In this document: positions 1 to 8,056 of the stretch, piece after piece
How positions within the stretch are numbered: position 1 is the stretch's first letter
Layout: the number at the start of each line of letters is the position of its first letter
From: JAEUOS01 sp964470865
GTDB lineage: Bacteria; Pseudomonadota; Gammaproteobacteria; Burkholderiales; JAEUOS01
Length of the DNA stretch: 22,436 nt
Direction: 5' to 3'
NCBI GenBank assembly: GCA_964470865.1
Contig: CAYYFR010000087.1
Coordinates: 1 to 22,436, forward strand
Position numbers and translations under genes: made by a program
Notes under the pieces: generated by a model
Seen by the model: the letters and a program-made list of their open reading frames with translations, nothing else
Told to the model about the DNA's origin: nothing
The model's database searches: none

Positions 1-3
1 TCA

Positions 4-276
4 GTGGTGCGGGAATCGGTTGCAACATGGTTGACCGAGGGGCCTGACTGGGACGACGAAGGAGACTATTCACCAATTCCCGGTGATGGTCGCACGGCCG
101 CCATGAAGCTCCTGCAAACCGAGGACGGTGAAATTCTCCATGCGCTGGGCATCGTCATCATTGAAGGGGAGCATCCCGGCAGCACGTACTACGCAGCCAA
201 ACTCGAAAAGCCGATTGACGAGGCCAACCGGGAATCCAGGCGGCTCGGAGTCCGCTACCGGTTTGTGATGCAATGA
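4..276 (+). CDS. hypothetical protein, possibly cut at the window edge
   Basis: I do not recognise this protein. Reading from the GTG at 4 it has 90 residues and is acidic at its N-terminus (several Asp/Glu near residues 15-22). The C-terminal half looks folded, with an alternating hydrophobic stretch near residues 46-54 (LGIVIIEGE) followed by a charged helix-like segment (residues 68-83). The frame is still open at the left edge of the window, so the true start may lie outside and this may be only a C-terminal part. Codon use looks like that of a real gene. It stops at TGA 274-276 and faces the decayed reverse-strand remnant to its right. No function can be assigned. Confidence 0.5.
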   Translation: MVRESVATWLTEGPDWDDEGDYSPIPGDGRTAAMKLLQTEDGEILHALGIVIIEGEHPGSTYYAAKLEKPIDEANRESRRLGVRYRFVMQ

Positions 277-301
277 ACGGACGCTTCTCGCAAGTGCCCT
301 G

Positions 302-770
302 ATGATGGCGTGGTATTCCGGCTGCATTGAGCTGACACCGAACTCGATATCGGCCAGTTGCCAATTGAGCGCGCTCACCGGCGAAAAGCTATGGGTCTGC
401 GCGATGGTCTTCTTCATGATCGACAGCCGCAGTTCCTGCAGCGCGGCCGCGGCCCGTATCGCCGGCAGGCGATCTTTGACAACCGGTTCCGGCAGCGACA
501 GTCCTCGCTGCCGTTCATGTTCGCACGTTCGGCCAAGTTGTAGTGCTCCGTCAATGGCGCTCGGGTATTGGCTTCGACTGTCACGCGCTCGAAACCGCAG
601 GTGTCTGCATGGCGGTGCGGCGCGGTGAGCAACCATTCAGCAGGTATAAAGCGCGCCAGCGTCTCACGCATGCGGCGTTGCAGTTTGACGTGGTCATGGT
701 CGGCGTTGTGTAGCAGGGCGTTGAAGGTGATGTTTACACGCCAAGGGCGTAGATCTATATCTGAATAAGC
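302..770 (-). pseudogene. frameshifted, 5'-truncated gene remnant (unrecognised family)
   Basis: Two reverse-strand frames read like successive parts of one protein. The upstream part (about 770 down to 510) contains PWRVNITFNALLHNADHDH, FIPAEWLLTAPHRH and FERVTVEAN. The downstream part (about 525 down to 302) contains LSLPEPVVKDRLPAIRAAAA and NWQLADIEFGV. Neither frame has a convincing start of its own, and the switch near 505-525 looks like a frameshift. The 5' end runs into a recombinase fragment at about 740-770 with no plausible initiation codon, so the beginning of the gene appears to be lost. The helix-strand pattern faintly recalls SIMPL (DUF541) proteins, but I would not name it on that basis. 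The overall reading as a broken gene is moderately supported. Confidence 0.4.
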
Positions 771-841
771 AAGGCATCGACACTACGACCTCTGCCGGCA
801 AGGCGCTGTTTCAACGCGACATCGCGTTTTCGTTCGAGTCA
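740..841 (+). pseudogene. serine recombinase (resolvase/invertase family) fragment
   Basis: In the frame starting at 740 the translation reads AKGVDLYLNKQGIDTTTSAG and then KALFQ, ending at 814. This closely matches the conserved segment of serine recombinases of the Tn3-resolvase/Pin family (typically GVDLYLxxQGxDTxTxxGxALF) that lies between the catalytic core and the long E helix. What follows (RDIAFSFE) is at best a degraded version of the expected FAEFER segment. There is no catalytic N-terminal domain upstream and no helix-turn-helix domain downstream. It is a short scar of a mobile element or integrase module, directly next to a truncated reverse-strand gene and about 240 bases before the Zorya operon. 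Confidence 0.65.
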
Positions 842-1067
842 TCTCATCGAAAAGCTACACGACGATGCATCCATTTAATGGCTACAATTCTTTTGGGAGG
901 ACATAAAAAAGGTCGCACTTGTTGGGCCCGACCAGTTGCCGAACTGCAGCATCAAGAGATTTTCGCTGCCCTGATAGGGCCGTGCAGGCTGGCTTAAAGC
1001 AGCTTTCCTGCACTGGTCATTCCAACGAGCCATCCGGGCCAGTCCAAACCGCCCTTCAAGCCTGATC
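842..1067. other. non-coding stretch upstream of the Zorya operon
   Basis: I see no gene in this stretch. It contains a TACAAT hexamer at 883-888 that could be a -10 element, but no acceptable -35 hexamer sits 16-18 bases before it. A GGGAGG at 895-900 is not followed by a usable start codon. The operon promoter probably lies here because the nearest forward gene ends at 276, but I cannot locate it with confidence. Confidence 0.3.
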
Positions 1068-1073
1068 GAGGAG
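1068..1073 (+). promoter_or_regulatory. Shine-Dalgarno of zorA (GAGGAG)
   Basis: GAGGAG lies seven bases before the TTG at 1081. This is the best ribosome-binding site in the region and is the reason for choosing the TTG start over the ATG at 1129, which would remove the N-terminal residues before the first membrane helix. Confidence 0.6.
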
Positions 1074-1080
1074 AAATCAA

Positions 1081-3042
1081 TTGAACGGATGGTTTGCGGC
1101 GGGGATTGAGTTCCTCAGCAATAACTCCATGGCGGTTTGGAGCGCCTCGCTCCTCATAGTTGTGAATGCGGCCGGTTTTTATTGGCTTTGGTTCCGTCCT
1201 GCGGCGATTCGTCTCGGCAGGTCGCTTCAAGCACTTTCCGACGCAATAGACGGCGCGCATGAAGGCTGGAATTTAGTCCTGGAGCGCGCGCGTACGGCCT
1301 GCAAGAACGACAGTGCGGTCCGACTGGCCTGGCAAGAAACCGAGTCGCGGGTGATTGCATTGCCGCACGGCCAGCGCGTGATTCACGTCATGTTTGGTGC
1401 TCCCCGGGATATCTGGTCAGCCAATCGACTTCTTTCCCGTCGTATCAACGTAGCGCTTGTGGAGGCGGTTCCCAATTTGCTGGTCGGGATCGGGCTCTTG
1501 TTTACCTTTTTCTTCCTGACCCTGGCGCTTACTCAAGCGACGGCCGCTCTCTTGCCGCAAGCGGGACAGACCGGCGCCGATTTGGCACGAGCGACGCGAG
1601 GCCTGCTCAGCGCTGCCGGCGCAAAGTTTCTAACGTCTTTGGCGGGGCTGCTCGCATCCATCATTTGGGCGATTGCCGCCCGACGTCGAATGGCTCGCTT
1701 AAATGGCCTCGCCGAATCTGTGATCGACCGCATCAGCGGGGTGGTGTCCAGCGGTGGCGCGGAGATGGCGATATTCGCGCAACTGCAATCGGCTCGAGAA
1801 ATGCAGGCTGTGGGCGCGGACCATTTACAGGTGGCCCGTGAAATGCAGCTCTCCAGGCTTGACCACTTGCAATTGGTCAAGGAATTGCTGGCGTCGAGCG
1901 CCGACCAGGTTCAACTGAGTCGAGAAGTCCTATCATCGAATAGCGAGCAACTGCTTGTGGCCAGGAAGGTGCAGGGGGCGATTGCCATTGAGACGGGTGC
2001 TCTCCAGGACATCGATTCCAAGGCCCAGCAACAGCTTGATTTGACCGAGGAACTTCTCAGCGAGGCACGCGACCAGACCGGTACGTTCAAGCGTTTCGAA
2101 ACCGATCTCGCGGTATCCCTTGCCGCTGCCATCACCACGGCTTTTTCACCGCAGATGCAGTCGATGACTGATCGACTGATTGCCGCCATTGATGGCCTTA
2201 GTGAAAAGCTTGGTTCGATGAATCAGGATGCGCTCCAGCGCATGCTTCAAGATTTCAGCGCGATGTTGAAACAGACCACCGAGTCTGAAATGACGCACCT
2301 CCGCGAGACCCTGGAAATGCTGGCCGGCCGACTCACGGCGGCCGGCACGGCGATAGGGGAGGGTGCGGGCAACGCGGCTGAAAAACTCGACAAGGGGGCG
2401 TCCGACTTGCTGGCTCGCGTAGAACAAGTATCCGTGAGTCTGGCCACCGGGGCAACTAATCTCGAAGGCGCCACCCAAGGCGTGAAGATCGCCATGAACG
2501 ATCTGGACGTCACGATCACGCAAGCATCCGAACTCGGCAAGAAGGGTGCCATGTTCGTTCGCGAGGCGCTCGACGATGCGGATGCCGTTTTCAGTAGACT
2601 GCATTCGGCGTCGGAGGGGCTGGGCGCGACGGCAAATTCCCTGGAAAAGGTCAGTGGTCAACTCGCCGACGCGGTGGACAGTGTTGACGAGATGACCAAG
2701 GAGCAGCGCGAAGTCGTCAATGCTGTACGGGATGCGACTCCTGAGGCAATGGCATCGGTTCAGCGGGTTCTGGATCTGTTGCAAGAGGCCGTAAATGTAA
2801 CCGCGACCACGATGGAAAAGACCAAGGACTCGATGGCCGAAACGTCCGACACGCTTGGCGAAACAGTCGCCGAGATTACTGCGGGAATCTCCGAGTATTC
2901 GGAAATGGTGGCCAAACTTCATCGCGAAATGGACAAGCAACTCGCGAAAGCGGTTGGTAGCCTGGACAACGGCGTGGTCAGTCTGGATGAATCGATCGAA
3001 GAACTCACCGAAGTATTGCGTGCGCGTATGGCGGGGAATTGA
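1081..3042 (+). CDS. zorA: ZorA: MotA/ExbB-like channel subunit with coiled-coil tail (Zorya type I)
   Basis: This 653-residue protein fits ZorA, the ion-channel and motor subunit of Zorya anti-phage defence. Hydrophobic segments lie at about residues 18-38, 124-157 (with the run LLVGIGLLFTFFFL) and 176-199 (FLTSLAGLLASIIWAIA), matching the MotA/TolQ/ExbB channel core with polar Thr142 and Thr185/Ser186 in the membrane. From about residue 210 to the end the sequence is soluble, rich in Ala, Glu, Gln and Leu, and predicted by eye to be coiled coil, as expected for the long cytoplasmic tail of ZorA. Residues 235-290 form four 14-residue repeats. The start is TTG with a good ribosome-binding site. 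zorB follows after three bases. The family call rests on architecture plus the gene order zorA-zorB-zorC-zorD. Confidence 0.88.
   Translation: MNGWFAAGIEFLSNNSMAVWSASLLIVVNAAGFYWLWFRPAAIRLGRSLQALSDAIDGAHEGWNLVLERARTACKNDSAVRLAWQETESRVIALPHGQRVIHVMFGAPRDIWSANRLLSRRINVALVEAVPNLLVGIGLLFTFFFLTLALTQATAALLPQAGQTGADLARATRGLLSAAGAKFLTSLAGLLASIIWAIAARRRMARLNGLAESVIDRISGVVSSGGAEMAIFAQLQSAREMQAVGADHLQVAREMQLSRLDHLQLVKELLASSADQVQLSREVLSSNSEQLLVARKVQGAIAIETGALQDIDSKAQQQLDLTEELLSEARDQTGTFKRFETDLAVSLAAAITTAFSPQMQSMTDRLIAAIDGLSEKLGSMNQDALQRMLQDFSAMLKQTTESEMTHLRETLEMLAGRLTAAGTAIGEGAGNAAEKLDKGASDLLARVEQVSVSLATGATNLEGATQGVKIAMNDLDVTITQASELGKKGAMFVREALDDADAVFSRLHSASEGLGATANSLEKVSGQLADAVDSVDEMTKEQREVVNAVRDATPEAMASVQRVLDLLQEAVNVTATTMEKTKDSMAETSDTLGETVAEITAGISEYSEMVAKLHREMDKQLAKAVGSLDNGVVSLDESIEELTEVLRARMAGN
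1783..1950 (+). repeat. four tandem 14-residue repeats in the ZorA tail
   Basis: Residues 235-290 of ZorA split into four units of exactly 14 residues: LQSAREMQAVGADH, LQVAREMQLSRLDH, LQLVKELLASSADQ and VQLSREVLSSNSEQ. A fifth partial unit begins LLVARKVQ. Fourteen residues equal two heptads, so the repeat would build a regular coiled-coil segment just after the channel core. Confidence 0.8.
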
Positions 3043-3045
3043 CCG

Positions 3046-3825
3046 ATGTGGACCCGTTATCAACGCGATGTCGCGTCCGACGATGCTGATCGTCAGGCGG
3101 ACGGTGGATACTTGGCGTCGGCATCGGACCTGATGATCGGCCTGCTGTTTGTATTCATCATATTGGTTGTGGTGCTCGCCCTTGAGCAGCGCCGCCAGCA
3201 TGATGCGATCAATGAAGGCCGCAGAAATCTGGTTGGTGCCGGCGATCCGCTTATTGTCGTAACAGGCGCTGTCGGCGCTGCCTTGAAAAAAGTGCTGCCG
3301 AACGTCAAGGTCGATGCAAAGACGGGAGTCATCAGCCTGCCGGAAGCCGTACTTTTCGCTCGAGGTAGTGCGCAACTCAGTGACTCGGGCCGGCAGGTGC
3401 TCGGCAATGCGGCCGAGCAGTTGGCCATTGCGATGCCGTGCTACGTGGACAGCCACAGGCAAGGGAAACGCTGCCCCGAAAATCCCTTCGGCCATGAGGT
3501 GGAAACAGTGTTCATCGAAGGCCATACCGACAGCATTCCATTTGCTGCCGGGAATCGGGACAATTTCGACCTTTCGCTTGCCAGGGCGCGCGCCGTGGAA
3601 AAGGTGATGGTGTTGAACACGCCCTTGGCCGCATACCGTAACAAGGACAAGCAGCCGCTCTTTTCGTTCAGCGCGTATGCGGACACCCGGCCGCTCAAGG
3701 GCAAAGAATCTACCGACGGCGAGAATCGCAGGGTCGACTTGCGGATTGTGCTTAGTTACAAACCGATCGAACAACTGATACCCGCGCTTGGCGACGTGGC
3801 CGCGCCGGCGAACAAGCCCCAGTGA
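3046..3825 (+). CDS. zorB: ZorB: single-span membrane protein with OmpA-like peptidoglycan-binding domain
   Basis: ZorB is the MotB-like partner of ZorA, anchoring the complex to peptidoglycan and contributing the ion-binding aspartate. Of 259 residues, about 29-46 form one membrane helix (LMIGLLFVFIILVVVLAL). Asp28, at its cytoplasmic start, sits where MotB and ZorB have the essential ion-carrying Asp. An OmpA-like domain follows, with the peptidoglycan-binding signature GHTD at 159-162, LSLARARA at 176-183 and NRRVDLRI at 227-234. Two cysteines (132 and 143) flank a 10-residue loop in the periplasmic domain and may form a disulfide. ATG start, with GGGGA eight bases before. It overlaps the next gene by four bases (GTGA), so zorC is probably translationally coupled to it. 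Confidence 0.9.
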   Translation: MWTRYQRDVASDDADRQADGGYLASASDLMIGLLFVFIILVVVLALEQRRQHDAINEGRRNLVGAGDPLIVVTGAVGAALKKVLPNVKVDAKTGVISLPEAVLFARGSAQLSDSGRQVLGNAAEQLAIAMPCYVDSHRQGKRCPENPFGHEVETVFIEGHTDSIPFAAGNRDNFDLSLARARAVEKVMVLNTPLAAYRNKDKQPLFSFSAYADTRPLKGKESTDGENRRVDLRIVLSYKPIEQLIPALGDVAAPANKPQ

Positions 3826-5222
3826 TATTCGCACCGCTGCCGACGACTTTTCCAGAACTGGAGTCCCTGGTGCAGGCCATGGATGCTTTAGTCGTGAACA
3901 CCCCACCGCCGGTCGAGGCGATCGGCAAGCGGCTGCGGCAAGCCTATGCGCGTGCGCGCGCGCACGGCTACAAGTGGCTGTCGATGGGAGAGATTCGCAA
4001 GCTGCCTTACGCGTACTGGCTTCCTCCCGAGCCTGCGTTGTATGAAATCGATGGCGCGCTGGTAAAGCGCTATTGGGGTACAGAGATTCAAGCGGCGATT
4101 GACAGTGGTCCGCGTCGCACCAAGCGTTGGCTGACTCCGCTCTTTTTCACGTACTGCGAAGCCTTCCTGCCGGCAAATGAGGCTTTCCGCGATTTCGCGC
4201 GCAGATTTGCCGCGATCCTTCCGAAATGTGAAGGCGCATTCGCCGCACACCTCAATGCAATGCAGAAGGAGGTTGCCTTTTTTACGCCTTCGCAGGTTCC
4301 CTCGAAACTAGGGCGGCACCTGATGAACCACCCGCGGCCACTCGAAGAGGCATTCGAGTCGCTGTTGTTGTGGCCAGGTTTCGTTGACACGCCGCTTGGC
4401 GAGGCGACGTTTTCCGATGTGCTCGGATTCGGCCCGGAGCAATTTAGTGACAGGACGGTTATCGAACGTGTCATCGTTTGGGCACGCCGGCTTGGTGCGC
4501 CTGTTTCCAAGTCCGCCAACCGCGTTGCCTTCGCCGATGCGTTGTTGAAACCCTGGGTTAAGCGGACGCCGCCGGACAGAGTCAAGTCGGAGCTTGCGGA
4601 GTTTTTTGTTAGCGTCTATGGCGACCCAAGGCTTGCGGACAATCGTCAATATCAATGGAAAGGCGTTTCGTCACAGGCTCTCAACGTGATCATGACCTGG
4701 CTGGCCGGCGACACCTTGCGTGTTTTCATGCGGGTTCTTGAAAAAACGGCTGACGATATCTGGCGGTATCGGCAGAAATTCTGGATGGCCTACTACGATG
4801 CAGGCCATATCCAGGAGGCATGGCTCGCGCTTGGGGCAGAGGCGGCGAGGTATGCCAAGCGAATGCAGGCGGACCAGCTCAAGCTTGAATACGCAAAGCT
4901 CGAAGGTCCTGTGGCGCAAAATCAGTCCGTCCTGCTTTTGAAGATTGGCGGAATTGTCTTCACCGAATGGAGCCACAACGGCAGCCTGCGCGCCTACGAA
5001 GAGGACGACGCCAACTCGCCGGACCTTTTTTTTTACAGGACGACCTACCATGGCGCGAAACTGAGGGATGCACTTTCAATGGATTTTCATGACGGAATGA
5101 ATCTGAATCCCGAACTCCGGCACATGCATTCCGCCGGGGGCACCTGGCAGCGCAAAGCTCGGGACTTCATCCGGCAACATACCGGTATTTCACTTGCCGA
5201 CAAGGACATACTGTGGAAATAG
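3822..5222 (+). CDS. zorC: ZorC: EH-signature-domain protein of Zorya type I
   Basis: This 466-residue soluble protein lies between zorB and zorD, where ZorC is found in type I Zorya. ZorC proteins carry the EH_Signature domain, named for conserved Glu and His residues, and are reported to bind DNA and act with ZorD on invading phage DNA. The C-terminal third shows the expected conserved-looking blocks: FTEWSHNGSLRAYEED (about residues 380-395, with E382, E393 and E394) and LRHMHSAGGTWQRKARDFI (about 432-450, with H434 and H436). I cannot say from one sequence which Glu and His are the defining pair. The N-terminal part is helical and unassigned. The GTG start overlaps the zorB stop by four bases and has no clear ribosome-binding site, consistent with coupling. 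It overlaps zorD by 10 bases. Confidence 0.82.
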   Translation: MIFAPLPTTFPELESLVQAMDALVVNTPPPVEAIGKRLRQAYARARAHGYKWLSMGEIRKLPYAYWLPPEPALYEIDGALVKRYWGTEIQAAIDSGPRRTKRWLTPLFFTYCEAFLPANEAFRDFARRFAAILPKCEGAFAAHLNAMQKEVAFFTPSQVPSKLGRHLMNHPRPLEEAFESLLLWPGFVDTPLGEATFSDVLGFGPEQFSDRTVIERVIVWARRLGAPVSKSANRVAFADALLKPWVKRTPPDRVKSELAEFFVSVYGDPRLADNRQYQWKGVSSQALNVIMTWLAGDTLRVFMRVLEKTADDIWRYRQKFWMAYYDAGHIQEAWLALGAEAARYAKRMQADQLKLEYAKLEGPVAQNQSVLLLKIGGIVFTEWSHNGSLRAYEEDDANSPDLFFYRTTYHGAKLRDALSMDFHDGMNLNPELRHMHSAGGTWQRKARDFIRQHTGISLADKDILWK

Positions 5223-8056
5223 CGCTTTTGGCTGACAGTGCGGTATGGGCACCAGTTGTCGGTCTGGATGCCTGGATGGCCGAATTGCCTGTGCCGGCCG
5301 CGAGTGCACTTGCAAATGCAATCGAAGCCGGCTTGGGCTCCGTCACAGATAGCGAATGGACCATTCCCGCTACGGTGATCGCAGGTTGGCCGGAGTCGAC
5401 AGCCGTGGCGCTGGGTCTGCCGCCGAACTCTCCGTTCGGTTTCGACATCCGATTGTCGGGCGCCATGGGCAAGCCAGGTGCGTCGATCGCCGTGCGCTGG
5501 CTGCAACCGGGCAGGACCGTGCCCGCGAAGGAAGTATCACGGAACGGACTCTGGCTCGAAGCAGGCGAAAAGAAGTTTCGAATTCCTTCACCCGCTTTCG
5601 ACGTTTTGTCTCTGGCCGAATCATTTAACAAAGTGCCCGATGGCGGCACTGAAGAACAGTTTCGTTTTTGGTCGCGGATCCGTGCTGCGCTGGGGGAACA
5701 GGTTGCCGGGGCACTGACAGACGGGTTTCTCAAGTCGTTTCGAGTGATTACGGCGTCCGCTCTGACCTTCGGTATTACGACCGACAGTCGTGGTGACGTG
5801 CAAATCGATCCGGTGTTGCTTACTTCAAGGCGTGCCGCCGAGGGTGAGGAGTTTGAGCAAGTCCGCGCGCTTACCGAGGCGGACGAGGCCTTGTTTCCGG
5901 CGCGCCTGGATCAACTGCGCGAAGGGGTACCGGCCTTTCCGATCAGCCAGGGTACTTACGTGGTTGTTGATGAGCCGTTGCAAAAAGCGCTGACGGTAGT
6001 GCGTGCGCTGCGGCGTGCCCCTGCCGAGCAGCGCAAACGTGCGGCCATGTTCCCCGAGGCGGTCATCAAGGAATTGCTGGGGCAGGAGGAGGCCGAGCCC
6101 AGCGTTTTTGTCGAGACCGAACGCTTTGCCGAGCGCGTAAAGGATATTGGTGAATGGTCCGTACCGGTTCTGCCGTGGATCAAGATTCCGCCGCAAGACT
6201 GGGTTGCGCCCACAACCTGCGGCGTACGGCTCGGCGGCATCGATATTCCGATTGAGAAGGAAGCGTTGTTAACCGCCGTGGGCAAGATGCGGGAAGCCAT
6301 CAAGGCAGGCGCTGCCAATGTTGAAATCGGCAGCCAGCAGCTACCTGTCAGCAAGGCAAATCTAGCGGCGCTGGTCCAATTGCAGCGCGCTGTCGAGAAG
6401 CGCGAGGAAGTTACATCGGCTGCGGAGGCGGAGGACGACCCCAAGGGCAGTACCCAGGTACTGATTATCGAAACCAATTTCGACGAAACTGCATTCAACA
6501 AGGTGAGCGTTGGGCGGAGGCCGGGTTTATCGTGCTTGCCGGGACGACTGAAAACATCACCGAAGCCGCATCAGGCAGTCGGGATCGAGTGGCTGCAGCG
6601 CCACTGGATCTCGGGTAGTCGCGGCGCACTGTTATGCGACGACATGGGGCTTGGCAAGACATTCCAGGCCCTAGCTTTCTTGCAATGGCTAAGGGAGTTG
6701 ATCGAGTCGGGTGAACTGGAACGAAAACCACTGCTGATCGTGGCGCCGGTCGGTCTGCTCAGGACGTGGGAGGCCGAGATCGAGCAGCATCTTTGGCAGC
6801 CCGGGCTGGGAACGCTTGTGCTGGCGTATGGCGAGCATCTGCGCGCGCTGCGGCGGGGGCGTCACCTTGAAGGCACTGCGGGCCTTGACACGGCTCGCCT
6901 GGCCGGGGGTGACGTGGTGCTCGCCAACTATGAGGCCGTGTCCGATTACCAGCTCAGTTTTGGCGCGGTGCCTTTTTGCGCGGTGGTTTTCGACGAAGCA
7001 CAAAAGATCAAGTCGCCCAAGGCGCGGCTGACGGCCGCAGCACAAGGTTTGAACGCCGACTTCTTCGTTGCAATGACCGGCACGCCAGTGGAAAACCGGT
7101 TGGCGGACCTGTGGTGTATCGCCGATACCGTTCAACCTGGTGCGCTCTCCGACTTGAAGGCGTTCAGCGCCCGCTACGAAACCGAAGGGGCCGATGTTGG
7201 CGCGCTGCGAAACATCGTATGGCACGACGAATCGGACCGGGTATCGGCCAGTCCCAAACTGCTGTTGCGTCGGTTGAAGACCGACAAGCTCGAAGGTCTG
7301 CCGTTGAAACACGAACATGCCATACGGATGCCGATGCCGGAACGCCAGGCCGAGGCTTACAGCCGGGCATTGGCCATGAAAGAGATCTCCGGTCCCGAAG
7401 GCACCCTGGGAATGATTCACGCCCTGCGGAGAATCTCGTTGCATCCCATTCTTGTCGAAGGCGGTGCGGGTGCTAATGAATTACGGGTCGAGGACTCCGC
7501 TCGTCTTTCCGCTGCGATCGAGGTTCTCGACCGCGTGGCGGAGGCTGGAGAAAAGGCCCTGGTGTTTCTAGAGTCGCTTGATCTGCAGGAAGCCGACCAG
7601 CTACCGCTATTGCTGAAGCGGCGATATGGAATGCCGCGACTTCCCATGGTGATCAATGGCCAGGTGGCGACCAGCGCACGCCAGGAACGTGTTGATGCCT
7701 TTCAGCGCGAATCTGGATTCGACGTGATGCTGCTGTCCCCGAAGGCGGGCGGGGTCGGGCTGACGCTGACCGCCGCCAATCATGTAATCCATCTCTCGCG
7801 CTGGTGGAACCCGGCGGTAGAAGATCAGTGCTCCGACCGTGTTTATCGAATAGGCCAAACGCGGCCTGTTCATATTTATTACCCGCTGGCTGTCCTTCCC
7901 GACGCCGAGGATTTCAGCTTCGACGTCCAGTTGCAGATGCTGATGGACCGAAAACGACAGCTCGCCCGAAACCTGCTCGCGGCGCCAACTTTCACCAAGG
8001 ATGACTACGATGCGCTGCTGGCCGGTGCGTTAAAGGGCAAAAGCGCGGGTGTGTAG
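5213..8056 (+). CDS. zorD: ZorD: SNF2-family ATPase/translocase of Zorya type I
   Basis: The 947-residue protein ends in a complete SNF2-type motor. Visible motifs are Q-region/motif I DDMGLGKT (residues 476-483), motif II DEAQ (594-597), motif III MTGTPVEN, LLLRRLKTDKLEGLP, and the second RecA lobe with LSPKAGGVGLTLTAANHVIH and motif VI DQCSDRVYRIGQTRPV (Arg876 and Arg879 as arginine fingers). The first ~430 residues are an N-terminal region without a motif I recognise. In Zorya, ZorD is the effector that loads on DNA and is activated after the ZorAB motor senses infection. GTG start, with AAGGA six bases before; it overlaps zorC by 10 bases. The SNF2 core lies against the C-terminus with no room for a further domain. 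Confidence 0.88.
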   Translation: MEIALLADSAVWAPVVGLDAWMAELPVPAASALANAIEAGLGSVTDSEWTIPATVIAGWPESTAVALGLPPNSPFGFDIRLSGAMGKPGASIAVRWLQPGRTVPAKEVSRNGLWLEAGEKKFRIPSPAFDVLSLAESFNKVPDGGTEEQFRFWSRIRAALGEQVAGALTDGFLKSFRVITASALTFGITTDSRGDVQIDPVLLTSRRAAEGEEFEQVRALTEADEALFPARLDQLREGVPAFPISQGTYVVVDEPLQKALTVVRALRRAPAEQRKRAAMFPEAVIKELLGQEEAEPSVFVETERFAERVKDIGEWSVPVLPWIKIPPQDWVAPTTCGVRLGGIDIPIEKEALLTAVGKMREAIKAGAANVEIGSQQLPVSKANLAALVQLQRAVEKREEVTSAAEAEDDPKGSTQVLIIETNFDETAFNKVSVGRRPGLSCLPGRLKTSPKPHQAVGIEWLQRHWISGSRGALLCDDMGLGKTFQALAFLQWLRELIESGELERKPLLIVAPVGLLRTWEAEIEQHLWQPGLGTLVLAYGEHLRALRRGRHLEGTAGLDTARLAGGDVVLANYEAVSDYQLSFGAVPFCAVVFDEAQKIKSPKARLTAAAQGLNADFFVAMTGTPVENRLADLWCIADTVQPGALSDLKAFSARYETEGADVGALRNIVWHDESDRVSASPKLLLRRLKTDKLEGLPLKHEHAIRMPMPERQAEAYSRALAMKEISGPEGTLGMIHALRRISLHPILVEGGAGANELRVEDSARLSAAIEVLDRVAEAGEKALVFLESLDLQEADQLPLLLKRRYGMPRLPMVINGQVATSARQERVDAFQRESGFDVMLLSPKAGGVGLTLTAANHVIHLSRWWNPAVEDQCSDRVYRIGQTRPVHIYYPLAVLPDAEDFSFDVQLQMLMDRKRQLARNLLAAPTFTKDDYDALLAGALKGKSAGV

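Noticed and set aside
302..770. Naming the broken reverse-strand gene a SIMPL-domain (DUF541) protein
   Set aside because: Only a loose resemblance of helix and strand pattern; there is no motif I could defend.
883..888. TACAAT as the zorA promoter -10 element
   Set aside because: No reasonable -35 hexamer at 16-18 bases, and it is nearly 200 bases from the start codon; not listed as a promoter.
2146..3906. 586-codon reverse-strand open frame opposite zorA and zorB
   Set aside because: It lies antisense to two genes with clear domains, its translation has no recognisable motif and is rich in Arg, His and Gly as expected from a shadow of GC-rich coding sequence.
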